A stretch of 5,829 nucleotides of DNA, from contig DASQWX010000196.1 in assembly GCA_035640035.1 (NCBI GenBank), positions 1 to 5,829 of the forward strand, written 5' to 3'. The notes under the pieces are model-generated. The model ran no database searches. It was not told the DNA's origin and worked only from the letters and a program-made list of their open reading frames with translations. This stretch comes from 13-2-20CM-68-14 sp035640035 (GTDB lineage: Bacteria; Actinomycetota; Thermoleophilia; Gaiellales; Gaiellaceae). Positions 1 to 5,317 of this stretch are shown one piece after another. Position 1 is the stretch's first letter. Each line of letters starts with the position of its first letter. A program made the translations under genes and the position numbers.

Positions 1-1
1 C

Positions 2-196
2 GCGGAGGCGTACGCGCGCGAGCAGTACGGGCGGCGCGGCGAGTCAACCGCGCTCTGGGTCGCTCCGCGCGACGCGATGCTCGAGATCGAGGACTTCGCC
101 GACGAGCTGCAGAAGAACTACCACCGCGTCGACGGCTACCCACTGAAAGAGAAGCTGGCAAAGGCCCGTGAACGAGCAGGTACAGCGGCTGCTTGA
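2..196 (+). CDS. paaB: PaaB-like subunit of phenylacetyl-CoA 1,2-epoxidase (3' end only)
   Basis: An open frame enters from the left edge and ends at TGA 194-196, giving 64 C-terminal residues; the start lies outside the window. PaaB is a small non-catalytic subunit that bridges PaaA-PaaC units in the phenylacetyl-CoA epoxidase complex in the cytoplasm. The visible part begins with a stretch ending AREQYGRRGE, then ALWVAPRDAM. This matches the family pattern of an 'AR..Y.RR.E' helix followed by a 'SIWVV' strand. The usual C-terminal YRHPTFY segment is replaced by a divergent KNYHRVDGYPL segment and a charged KEKLAKARERAG tail. The frame overlaps the start of paaC by 29 bases, so the two are probably translationally coupled. 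The call rests on motif similarity plus position immediately before paaC and paaD. Confidence is limited because only the C-terminal part is visible and it diverges from the classical family. Confidence 0.75.
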   Translation, partial: AEAYAREQYGRRGESTALWVAPRDAMLEIEDFADELQKNYHRVDGYPLKEKLAKARERAGTAAA

Positions 197-740
197 GATC
201 GCCGACGACGAGCTGATCGTCGGCTGGCGCAACTCCGAGTGGACGGGGATCGCGCCGATGCTGGAGGAGGACGTCGCGTTCTCGTCGATCGCGCAGAACG
301 AGATCGGGCACGCGCGGGCGCTCTACGAGCTCGTCGCCCGCGAGCTCGGGACGACGGCCGACGAGCTCGCCTTCGACCGGCAGCCGGACGAGTACCGCTG
401 TTCCGAGCTCGTCCAGCTGCGACTCGTCCCCGACTGGGCTCGGACGATCGCGCGCCACTGCATCTACGAGCGCGCCGATCAGGCCCGTGTCGACGCGCTC
501 AAGCAGTCGGACGACACCGACATCGCCGGCCTCGCGGCCAAGATCGACCGTGAGGAGGCCTACCACCGGATGCACGCGGAGATGTGGTTCGAGCGCCTCG
601 AAGGCGAACCCCGATTCGCCGACGCGCTCGACGAGCTCGAGCCTCTTGTCGACCTACGCGACGAGCATATCCCCGAGTTCGCCGAGCTCTGGGAAGAGAT
701 GACGATGGTGCGGCGGTCGGTGGCGGGGGCGACGTGGTAA
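168..740 (+). CDS. paaC: PaaC-like subunit of phenylacetyl-CoA 1,2-epoxidase with an intact di-iron motif set
   Basis: This 190-residue ferritin-like, all-helical protein starts at GTG 168. An AAAGG at 161-164 sits very close upstream, so coupling to paaB probably drives initiation. PaaC partners PaaA in the cytoplasmic complex that epoxidises the ring of phenylacetyl-CoA. The N-terminus (LLEIADDELIVGWRNSEW), the EED segment near 33-35 and the C-terminal helix ending GATW fit PaaC. It is shorter than the roughly 250 residues usual for PaaC. By recalled alignment, about 50 residues are missing between the helix around 155 and the C-terminal EH helix around 166. Unusually, it has E15, E45-I-G-H48, E101 and E130-A-Y-H133, the full ligand pattern of a ferritin-like di-iron site, whereas E. 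coli PaaC is a metal-free pseudo-subunit. It could therefore be an active oxygenase subunit. The family call is firm; metal binding is inferred. Confidence 0.9.
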   Translation: MNEQVQRLLEIADDELIVGWRNSEWTGIAPMLEEDVAFSSIAQNEIGHARALYELVARELGTTADELAFDRQPDEYRCSELVQLRLVPDWARTIARHCIYERADQARVDALKQSDDTDIAGLAAKIDREEAYHRMHAEMWFERLEGEPRFADALDELEPLVDLRDEHIPEFAELWEEMTMVRRSVAGATW

Positions 741-1219
741 CGGAACAGCAGGTCTGGGATGCGCTGGCCGAGATTCCCGACCCGGAGATTCCGGTGATCT
801 CGCTCGTGGACCTCGGTGTGATCCGCTCGGTGGACGTGAGCGGTGAGAACGTTCGCGTCGAGTTCACGCCGACGTTCCTCGGCTGCCCCGCGCTCGAGGT
901 GATGCGCGACGCGATGTCCGAGCGGATCAGCGCGCTCGGCGCAGAGCCGGACGTCTGCGTGATCTCCGGCGATTCATGGTCGACCGACCGGATTACCTCG
1001 CAGGGGCGCGAGAAGCTCCGCGCGAGCGGGTTCGCGCCGCCCGCGCCCCGCGAGGCTGGCGGGCCGAAACTGCTCCAGCTTGAGTCGAACGCCTTCCGCT
1101 GTCCGTACTGCGGCTCACAGGACACCGCCCTGGAGAACATCTTCGGGCCGACGCCCTGCCGGTCAGTGCGCTACTGCCGCAGCTGCCGGCAGCCGTTCGA
1201 GCAGTTCAAGACTCTCTGA
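734..1219 (+). CDS. paaD: PaaD, MIP18/DUF59-type maturation protein of the phenylacetate pathway
   Basis: A 161-residue protein starting at GTG 734, seven bases before the end of the paaC stop codon. A GGCGGGGG tract at 722-729 can serve as ribosome binding site, and no nearer in-frame start exists upstream. PaaD is needed for phenylacetyl-CoA epoxidase function and is thought to act in iron-sulfur or metal-centre maturation rather than catalysis. The N-terminal DUF59 domain (about 1-95) shows IPDPEIPVISLVDLG (14-28) and the TPTFLGCPALEVM loop with conserved C51. The C-terminal part is a zinc-ribbon-like module with C123-P-Y-C126, C142 and C148-R-S-C151, ending in the QPFEQFK motif typical of PaaD. 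Length and domain order are normal for the family. No paaE follows; the 3' end overlaps the convergent response regulator gene by 57 bases. Confidence 0.92.
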   Translation: MVTEQQVWDALAEIPDPEIPVISLVDLGVIRSVDVSGENVRVEFTPTFLGCPALEVMRDAMSERISALGAEPDVCVISGDSWSTDRITSQGREKLRASGFAPPAPREAGGPKLLQLESNAFRCPYCGSQDTALENIFGPTPCRSVRYCRSCRQPFEQFKTL

Positions 1220-1612
1220 CGGCCGGTCGGCGACCTCTCGAACGACCGAGATCACCTCTTCGACCGGGCAGCCCTTCGAGAGGTACGCGGCCGCGCCGGC
1301 GGCGCGGGCGCGACAGACGGTCTCGAGGTCCTTCAGCGCGCTCAGGACGACGACCCGGGTGCGTTCGAGCGTGTCGGTGATCTCGCGCGTCGCGCGGATG
1401 CCGTCGACGCGCGGCATGCTCACGTCCATCAGGACGACGTCGGGTCGAAGCGTCGAGGCGAGCGCGACTGCTTCGGCGCCGTCGGTCGCCCGGCCGACGA
1501 CGGTCATGTCCGGGCAATGGGCAAGCGTCTCCTCGAGTCCGAGGGCGAAGAGGTCGTGATCGTCGGCGATCAGAACCTCGAGCGGCTGGGGATCGTGAGC
1601 GAGGGCTGACAT
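1163..1612 (-). CDS. Single-domain response regulator (NarL/FixJ-type receiver, no output domain)
   Basis: A 149-residue receiver protein starting at ATG 1612 with a clear Shine-Dalgarno. The domain spans about residues 11-130. It has the acidic pair D17/D18 in LIADDHD, the phosphoacceptor D63 in VVLMDVSMPRVDG, S91 as the switch Ser/Thr and K113 in AYLSKG. The receiver sequence is of the NarL/LuxR-coupled type, but no helix-turn-helix follows. After residue 130 there is only a short Leu/Glu stretch and an Ala-rich tail. It may act by protein-protein contact, sequester phosphate from a kinase, or regulate a partner. No histidine kinase lies in the window. The gene is the last of the leftward group after paaG and the DUF4389 gene, and its final 57 bases are antisense to the end of paaD. 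The tail sequence may be constrained by that overlap. Confidence 0.88.
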   Translation of the reverse strand: MSALAHDPQPLEVLIADDHDLFALGLEETLAHCPDMTVVGRATDGAEAVALASTLRPDVVLMDVSMPRVDGIRATREITDTLERTRVVVLSALKDLETVCRARAAGAAAYLSKGCPVEEVISVVREVADRPSESLELLERLPAAAAVAH

Positions 1613-1617
1613 GGGAT

Positions 1618-1623
1618 TCCTTT
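1618..1623 (-). promoter_or_regulatory. Ribosome binding site of the response regulator gene
   Basis: On the - strand the sequence AAAGGA lies five bases before ATG 1612. This is the clearest Shine-Dalgarno in the window and supports that start codon. It follows a small CC-GAAA-GG turn that overlaps it. Confidence 0.65.
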
Positions 1624-1635
1624 CGGTTCGCCTGT

Positions 1636-1703
1636 GGCCTAAGAGGTGGCGCAGGCGCCGAAAAATTGCGCACCGCAGGCCGGATCACCCTTTCGGGGGA
1701 CCG
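1636..1703 (-). promoter_or_regulatory. Fold-capable 5' leader of the response regulator gene (candidate structured RNA)
   Basis: The stretch between the DUF4389 stop and the regulator start contains two hairpins, given here as - strand RNA. The first (1703-1681) has stem strand CCC closed by a GAAA-type loop to GGG, with outer CGG/CCG pairs. The second (1681-1636) pairs GGCCT with AGGCC, GGTG with CACC and CGCA with TGCG: 13 base pairs with one bulged base, one internal loop and a 13-base loop. Within it, TGCG-GTG-CGCA followed by ATTTTT forms a competing short terminator-like hairpin. It uses the same CGCA strand as the long stem, so the two folds exclude each other. I do not recognise a known riboswitch class. 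The structure is seen in the sequence; any regulatory role is inference. Confidence 0.4.
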
Positions 1704-1705
1704 AC

Positions 1706-2305
1706 CTATTCCGTGACGGAGACGTTGAAGCTCGGGTAGCGCTGCGTGAGCAGGTACGCGTAGGCCGTCGTCTGCTGCTCGTACCGAAGCGCGAAAGCGG
1801 CGAAGTTGCGGAGCCCTTCGGGCACGCGACCGAGCGCGAGCGCGACGAACCAGCTGAAGAACGCAAGCGCCCGGTTCAGGTAGCCCATGATCGCCGAGAT
1901 GACGTACGCGGGGATCGCCAGGATCAGGCGGAAGCCCACTGTCCAGCGATTCTGCGGCTGCGGCGGGTCGACCTCGATGTCGATCGGGTATCCGGGCTTG
2001 CCGCCGAAACCCGGGAAGGGGTCGGCGATCAAGAGGACGTAGGCATAGACGTGCGTCTGGTAGCGCAGGTACGTGGCCAGAAACTCGTGCAGTCCTTTCG
2101 GCGATTCTCCTTTGACCAGCGTCGCGAACCAATTCGCGATCACGGCCAGGAGCGCGACGATCCCCCAGAGCGCGAACCAGACCAGGTGCGGAATCGCCAA
2201 GATCAGCCGGAAGAAGACGGTCAGCCGGTTCCGCCGCAGGTCGTCGGTGACGACGAGCCTGATCGGATGCCGTGCCTGCACGGTCGCGGTTCCGGCGTGC
2301 TCCAT
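1706..2305 (-). CDS. DUF4389 membrane protein with two internal repeats
   Basis: A 199-residue integral membrane protein of the DUF4389 family, function unknown. The sequence is a tandem duplication. Repeat 1 (about 25-100) contains RLTVFFRLILAIP, a long hydrophobic segment at about 41-64, then G..P.GL..F.....RY...T.AY..LL...PFPGF. Repeat 2 (about 119-193) contains RWTVGFRLILAIP, a hydrophobic segment at about 131-157 and the same G..P.GL/RY/AY.LL/YPSF pattern. A Pro/Gln-rich linker at 110-119 separates them. No enzyme motif is visible. ATG 2305 lies 20 bases after the paaG stop, suggesting co-transcription. TAGGAT just upstream can be read either as AGGA ribosome binding site or as a -10 box. 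Membrane location follows from hydrophobicity; its link to phenylacetate degradation is only positional. Confidence 0.85.
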   Translation of the reverse strand: MEHAGTATVQARHPIRLVVTDDLRRNRLTVFFRLILAIPHLVWFALWGIVALLAVIANWFATLVKGESPKGLHEFLATYLRYQTHVYAYVLLIADPFPGFGGKPGYPIDIEVDPPQPQNRWTVGFRLILAIPAYVISAIMGYLNRALAFFSWFVALALGRVPEGLRNFAAFALRYEQQTTAYAYLLTQRYPSFNVSVTE

Positions 2306-2311
2306 CCGTCG

Positions 2312-2317
2312 ATCCTA
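2312..2317 (-). promoter_or_regulatory. AGGA ribosome binding site or TAGGAT -10 box of the DUF4389 gene
   Basis: TAGGAT on the - strand sits seven bases upstream of ATG 2305. The AGGA within it is at ideal Shine-Dalgarno spacing. Read as a TANNNT -10 box, it would place +1 exactly on the A of the start codon. The two readings cannot be separated from sequence alone. Confidence 0.4.
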
Positions 2318-2325
2318 GAACACCC

Positions 2326-3096
2326 TCAGCGTCCCTGAAAGCTCGGCGGCCGCTTCTCGAGGAAAGCGGCGACGCCTTCACGGAAGTCTTCCGTACGCGT
2401 CGCGACCGCCTGGAGCTGCGCCTCCCACTCGAGCTGATCCTCGAGCGTCGCCGTGGGGGCGCGGTCGAGGAGACGCTTCGTCATGCCGATCGCACGGGTC
2501 GGAAGGCTCGCGAGCTCCCCCGCGACCTCGGCCGCCCGGGCCGCGACCGAGCCGGCCTCGACCACCTCGGAGACGATGCCCCAGTCGTGCGCCTCCGCCG
2601 CAGCCAGGCGCCGGCCGGAACACAGCCATTCGAATGCCCGCGCCTGGCCGACGAGCCGGGTGACGAAGAAGGTGCTACCGGAGTCCGGGACGAGGCCGAC
2701 GTTGACGAAAGCCGGGACGAAGGTCGCCTCGTCCGACGCGATCCGCAGATCGCAAGCGCAGGCAAGCGAGAGCCCGGCACCCGCGGCCGCGCCGTTGACG
2801 GCGGCGATCACGGGCTTCTCGAGCGCTCGGATCCCCTTGATGTTGGGGTGGTAGCTGCCTCGCAGCCTGCCGCCGATGTCGCCCGCCTGTTCGCGAAACT
2901 CCGTCAGGTCCTGGCCCACACAGAAGCCGCGGCCCGCTCCGGTGAGCACGACCGCGCGCACATCCTCGGCGCGCGCCTCCTTGAGCGCCGCGGCCAGCGC
3001 CTCGTGCGTCGCCGCGTTGAGCGCGTTGAGCACGTCCGGACGGTTGAGGGTGATGGTGAGGACCGCACCGTCGCGCGACGTTTCGACCTCGGCCAT
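2326..3096 (-). CDS. paaG: PaaG-like 1,2-epoxyphenylacetyl-CoA isomerase (crotonase family)
   Basis: A 256-residue crotonase-fold protein of normal family length starting at ATG 3096. PaaG converts the ring epoxide made by the PaaABCE complex to 2-oxepin-2(3H)-ylideneacetyl-CoA in the cytoplasm. Supporting features are the first oxyanion-hole segment GAGRGFCVGQDL (53-64), in which PaaG-type enzymes have FCAGQDL; the second oxyanion-hole loop NGAAAGAGLSLA (101-112); and D138 in GLVPDSG, at the position of the catalytic Asp of PaaG rather than the Glu of classical enoyl-CoA hydratases. The C-terminus REGVAAFLEKRPPSFQGR is typical. It heads a leftward group with the DUF4389 gene and the regulator, and diverges from the protease gene across 56 bases. 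The crotonase family is certain; the PaaG assignment is supported by motifs and by the nearby paaBCD genes, but a broader enoyl-CoA hydratase/isomerase role is possible. Confidence 0.85.
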   Translation of the reverse strand: MAEVETSRDGAVLTITLNRPDVLNALNAATHEALAAALKEARAEDVRAVVLTGAGRGFCVGQDLTEFREQAGDIGGRLRGSYHPNIKGIRALEKPVIAAVNGAAAGAGLSLACACDLRIASDEATFVPAFVNVGLVPDSGSTFFVTRLVGQARAFEWLCSGRRLAAAEAHDWGIVSEVVEAGSVAARAAEVAGELASLPTRAIGMTKRLLDRAPTATLEDQLEWEAQLQAVATRTEDFREGVAAFLEKRPPSFQGR

Positions 3097-3103
3097 GGTC
3101 GCG

Positions 3104-3109
3104 AGCCTA
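3104..3109 (-). promoter_or_regulatory. Candidate -10 box of the leftward paaG group
   Basis: TAGGCT on the - strand fits the actinobacterial TANNNT -10 pattern. It would place +1 at about 3097, next to ATG 3096, implying a nearly leaderless transcript. The AGG within it could instead be a weak ribosome binding site nine bases before the ATG. No convincing -35 box is visible. Confidence 0.35.
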
Positions 3110-3140
3110 CTTCACGCTCTGCGAGCCCGAATGACGCTGC

Positions 3141-3146
3141 TAGCTT
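3141..3146 (+). promoter_or_regulatory. Candidate -10 box of a leaderless protease transcript
   Basis: TAGCTT fits TANNNT, and its last T is seven bases before ATG 3153, which would put +1 on the A of the start codon. No Shine-Dalgarno precedes the ATG, in keeping with leaderless translation. A -35 match is weak: TTCACG at 3111-3116 is too far away. Confidence 0.4.
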
Positions 3147-3152
3147 GACCCG

Positions 3153-4127
3153 ATGGCCGAGCTGAGGTTCATCAGCGCCGATCTCGAACCCGCCGACGAC
3201 ACCGACGCACTGGACGCCTACTCGCAGTCGGTGATCGCAGTTGCGGAGCGGCTGACGCCGTCCGTTGCGAACCTGCGCGTCAGGCGACGCGTCCGAGGGG
3301 GTCGGAGGCTCGACGGCGGGGGCAGCGCCGTCGTGATCACACCCGACGGATTCATGCTCACCTCGGCGCATGTGATCGAGCGAACCGACGGCGGGCGGGC
3401 CTCCTTCGTCGACGGCCGCGAGCTCGGGTTCGAGGTGGTCGGCTCCGACCCGCTCTCGGACCTGGCGCTCCTCCGGGTCGATGCTCAGGATCTGCAGGCC
3501 GCCGAGCTCGGAGACGCCGAAGGCCTGCGGGTCGGCCAGCTCGTGGTCGCGATCGGCAATCCCAACGGGTTCGCCGGCTCGGTCACCGCCGGTGTCGTCT
3601 CGGCGGTCGGGCGGTCGCTCCCGACGCGGGGCGGCCGCGTCGTCGACAACGTGATCCAGACCGACGCCGCGCTCAATCCAGGGAACTCCGGGGGCGCGCT
3701 CGCCGACGGCCGCGGGCGCGTGATCGGCATCAACACCGCGGTCGCGGGCGTCGGGCTCGGCCTCGCCGTCCCGATCAATCAGGCGACCCGGACGATCATC
3801 GGCGCGCTGATGACGGAAGGACGTTTTCGGCGCGCCTACCTCGGGATCGGGGGCGGGACGCGGCCGCTGCCACCACGGCTCGCCGCGCAACTCGGCCGCT
3901 CGAGCGGCGTCGAGGTCGTCGAGGTCCTCGAGGGCAGCCCCGCGGCCCGGGCCGGACTGCGACCGGAGGATCTGATCATCGAGCTCAACGGCGTCCCCGT
4001 CGAGACGGTCGACGACATCCAGCGCCTTATGGTCGGCGATCTGATCGGGTCGCAGGTCCATGCGCGGGTGCTCCGCGAGGGGTCTGAACGAGAGCTCGAC
4101 CTGGTGCCGGTCGAGCTCGTCGGTTGA
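3153..4127 (+). CDS. HtrA/DegP-like S1C serine protease with PDZ domain, apparently cytoplasmic
   Basis: A 324-residue trypsin-fold protease plus one PDZ domain. The protease domain covers about residues 28-222 with the triad H73 (TSAHVI), D103 (DPLSDLALL) and S179 in the LNPGNSGGAL signature. Family hallmarks DGFMLTSAHV and VAIGNPNGF are also present. The PDZ domain spans about 228-322, with a YLGIGGG carboxylate-binding-like loop and the GSPAARAGLRPEDLI core. HtrA proteins usually act outside the cytoplasm after export or anchoring. Here the N-terminus is acidic (DLEPADDTDALDA) with no signal peptide or membrane helix, so a cytoplasmic protease is inferred unless the true start lies elsewhere. 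ATG 3153 is the plausible start: the divergent paaG gene lies only 56 bases away and a -10-like box fits a leaderless transcript. A 10-bp hairpin lies at the 3' end of the gene. The substrate is unknown. Confidence 0.9.
   Translation: MAELRFISADLEPADDTDALDAYSQSVIAVAERLTPSVANLRVRRRVRGGRRLDGGGSAVVITPDGFMLTSAHVIERTDGGRASFVDGRELGFEVVGSDPLSDLALLRVDAQDLQAAELGDAEGLRVGQLVVAIGNPNGFAGSVTAGVVSAVGRSLPTRGGRVVDNVIQTDAALNPGNSGGALADGRGRVIGINTAVAGVGLGLAVPINQATRTIIGALMTEGRFRRAYLGIGGGTRPLPPRLAAQLGRSSGVEVVEVLEGSPAARAGLRPEDLIIELNGVPVETVDDIQRLMVGDLIGSQVHARVLREGSERELDLVPVELVG
4092..4118 (+). terminator. Perfect 10-bp hairpin at the 3' end of the protease gene
   Basis: GAGCTCGACC (4092-4101) is fully complementary to GGTCGAGCTC (4109-4118), with a seven-base loop. 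It ends seven bases before the TGA stop. No U-tract follows, so it could be a non-canonical terminator or an RNA 3'-end stabiliser. Part of the symmetry may come from the repeated Glu-Leu/Val codons (ELDLVPVELV). Confidence 0.3.
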
Positions 4128-4212
4128 CAACCCCGGGGCGTCCAGCGGACGCAGCCGCTAGCGTCCCGCGTAACAGTTCTTGCTAGTTGGGGTAAGAAGA
4201 CCGGGTAGACGG

Positions 4213-5253
4213 ATGAGACGGCGCGTGTTCACGATCGGCCTCGCGGCCATCCTGCTCGTGCTCGCTGCGGGCGCGGGCGGCCTCTACGCGTACGACTCGT
4301 CGCGATCGGACGTGATCGCGCGGGGAATCACAGCCGGCGGCGTCGACGTCGGTGGGCTCAGCAAGGCGCGCGCCCGTGACGTGCTCGAACGAAGCCTGGG
4401 GCCGAAGCTCAGGCAGGGTGTTTTCCTCAGATGGCACGAGCAGACCTGGAGGCTTCGAGCCACCGATATCGACGCACGGCTCGGGGTCGACAGGATGATC
4501 CGCGACGCACTGCGGCGCAGCCGGCAGGGAACGTTCCTCGGCCGTGCGGTCCGCGACCTTCGCGGAGGCGAGGTCCGCGCGTCGGTCCCGCTTCGGATCG
4601 CGCACTCGCGCTCCAAGCTCTACGGATTCATCAACGCGATCGCGAGGGAGATCGACAAGCCGGCGGTCAGCGCAACGATCAATCCGACGGGTTACGCCCT
4701 CAACGTGACGCCCTCACATGAGGGGATCGCCGTTCAGAGGCGCTTCCTCGCCGCGCGGATCCTGCGCCAGCTGCGCGATCCAGCGTCGCCTCACTTCGCG
4801 CTCGTCCCGACCCGAACGCTGCGTCCTCACGTCAGCCTCGCGCGACTGACCTACAAGTACCAGACTTTCGTCACGATCGACCGCGCCCATTTCAGGCTCC
4901 GGCTTTGGAAGAACCTCCGGCTCGCCCACACCTACACGATCGCGGTCGGCCGGCAGGGACTGGAGACGCCCGCGGGACAGTACGAGATCAACGACCGTCA
5001 GGTGAACCCGTCCTGGCACGTCCCGAACAGCGCGTGGGCAGGCGCGCTCGCCGGGAAGGTGATCCCGCCCGGGCCCGACGATCCGATCAAGGCGCGCTGG
5101 CTCGGCTTCTACAACGGCGCCGGGATCCACGGCACCGAGGAAATCTCGTCGCTGGGCACCGCGGCATCGCACGGCTGCATCCGCATGTCGATCCCGGACG
5201 TGGAGCAGCTCTACCCGCTGGTGCCGCTGCACACGCCGATCTACGTGGGCTAG
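4213..5253 (+). CDS. Membrane-anchored L,D-transpeptidase (YkuD domain)
   Basis: A 346-residue cell-wall enzyme. L,D-transpeptidases form 3-3 cross-links in peptidoglycan or attach proteins to it, outside the membrane. After three Arg residues, an uncleaved-looking hydrophobic segment at about 5-27 gives an N-in, C-out anchor. Residues about 35-205 look like a PG-binding-4-type region, with GITAGGVDVGGLS at 38-50. The YkuD domain covers about 215-346. Its catalytic signature has H306 (GIHG) and H320-G-C322-I-R324, with C322 the nucleophile. Length and domain order are normal for actinobacterial members. ATG 4213 is chosen because it puts the Arg-rich, hydrophobic anchor at the N-terminus. An in-frame TTG at 4180 would add 11 basic residues and cannot be excluded. 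The 85-base gap after the protease gene contains a TANNNT match (TAGCGT, 4159-4164), so it may have its own promoter. Confidence 0.92.
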   Translation: MRRRVFTIGLAAILLVLAAGAGGLYAYDSSRSDVIARGITAGGVDVGGLSKARARDVLERSLGPKLRQGVFLRWHEQTWRLRATDIDARLGVDRMIRDALRRSRQGTFLGRAVRDLRGGEVRASVPLRIAHSRSKLYGFINAIAREIDKPAVSATINPTGYALNVTPSHEGIAVQRRFLAARILRQLRDPASPHFALVPTRTLRPHVSLARLTYKYQTFVTIDRAHFRLRLWKNLRLAHTYTIAVGRQGLETPAGQYEINDRQVNPSWHVPNSAWAGALAGKVIPPGPDDPIKARWLGFYNGAGIHGTEEISSLGTAASHGCIRMSIPDVEQLYPLVPLHTPIYVG

Positions 5254-5256
5254 TAA

Positions 5257-5307
5257 CCCAACGAAGTCCGGCTCGCGCTCCGCGCGAGCCATGACGACTT
5301 CGTCGGG
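5257..5307. terminator. Long stepped palindrome after the transpeptidase gene, possible bidirectional terminator
   Basis: Beginning three bases after the stop codon, GGCTCGCGC (5270-5278) pairs perfectly with GCGCGAGCC (5282-5290) around a TCC loop. Outside this, ACGAAGTC (5261-5268) pairs with GACTTCGT (5296-5303), and CCC (5257-5259) with GGG (5305-5307). That totals 20 base pairs with one internal loop and one mismatch. It lies between convergent genes, as expected for a two-way terminator, but has no U-tract on either side. It could instead be a copy of a dispersed palindromic repeat. Confidence 0.6.
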
Positions 5308-5317
5308 ATGCACGCTC

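Noticed and set aside
1613..1703. Known cyclic-di-GMP (GEMM) riboswitch in the regulator leader
   Set aside because: Some fragments such as GGCGAACCGAAAGG resemble it, but the ACGCAAAGCC core and the correct helix order are absent, so only an unclassified fold is claimed.
1206..2381. A 391-codon - strand frame spanning the regulator, DUF4389 gene and the end of paaG
   Set aside because: It runs across three genes with recognisable proteins in another frame of the same strand; the product is Arg/Pro-rich shadow sequence.
2272..3165. A 297-codon + strand frame opposite paaG
   Set aside because: Low-complexity Arg/Ala/Glu-rich translation without motifs; the opposite strand encodes a clear crotonase.
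4124..4129. Perfect TTGACA -35 hexamer at the stop codon of the protease gene
   Set aside because: No -10 box lies 16-19 bases downstream; the nearest TANNNT (TAGCGT at 4159) is about 29 bases away.
2904..4130. A 408-codon open frame on the - strand, opposite the protease gene and the start of paaG
   Set aside because: Its translation is an Arg/Asp/Pro-rich string without domains, it lies antisense to a protease with all family motifs, and long antisense frames are expected in very GC-rich DNA.
4180..4212. TTG 4180 as start of the transpeptidase
   Set aside because: It would place 11 mainly basic residues before the hydrophobic anchor without a ribosome binding site; ATG 4213 is more usual, though not proven.
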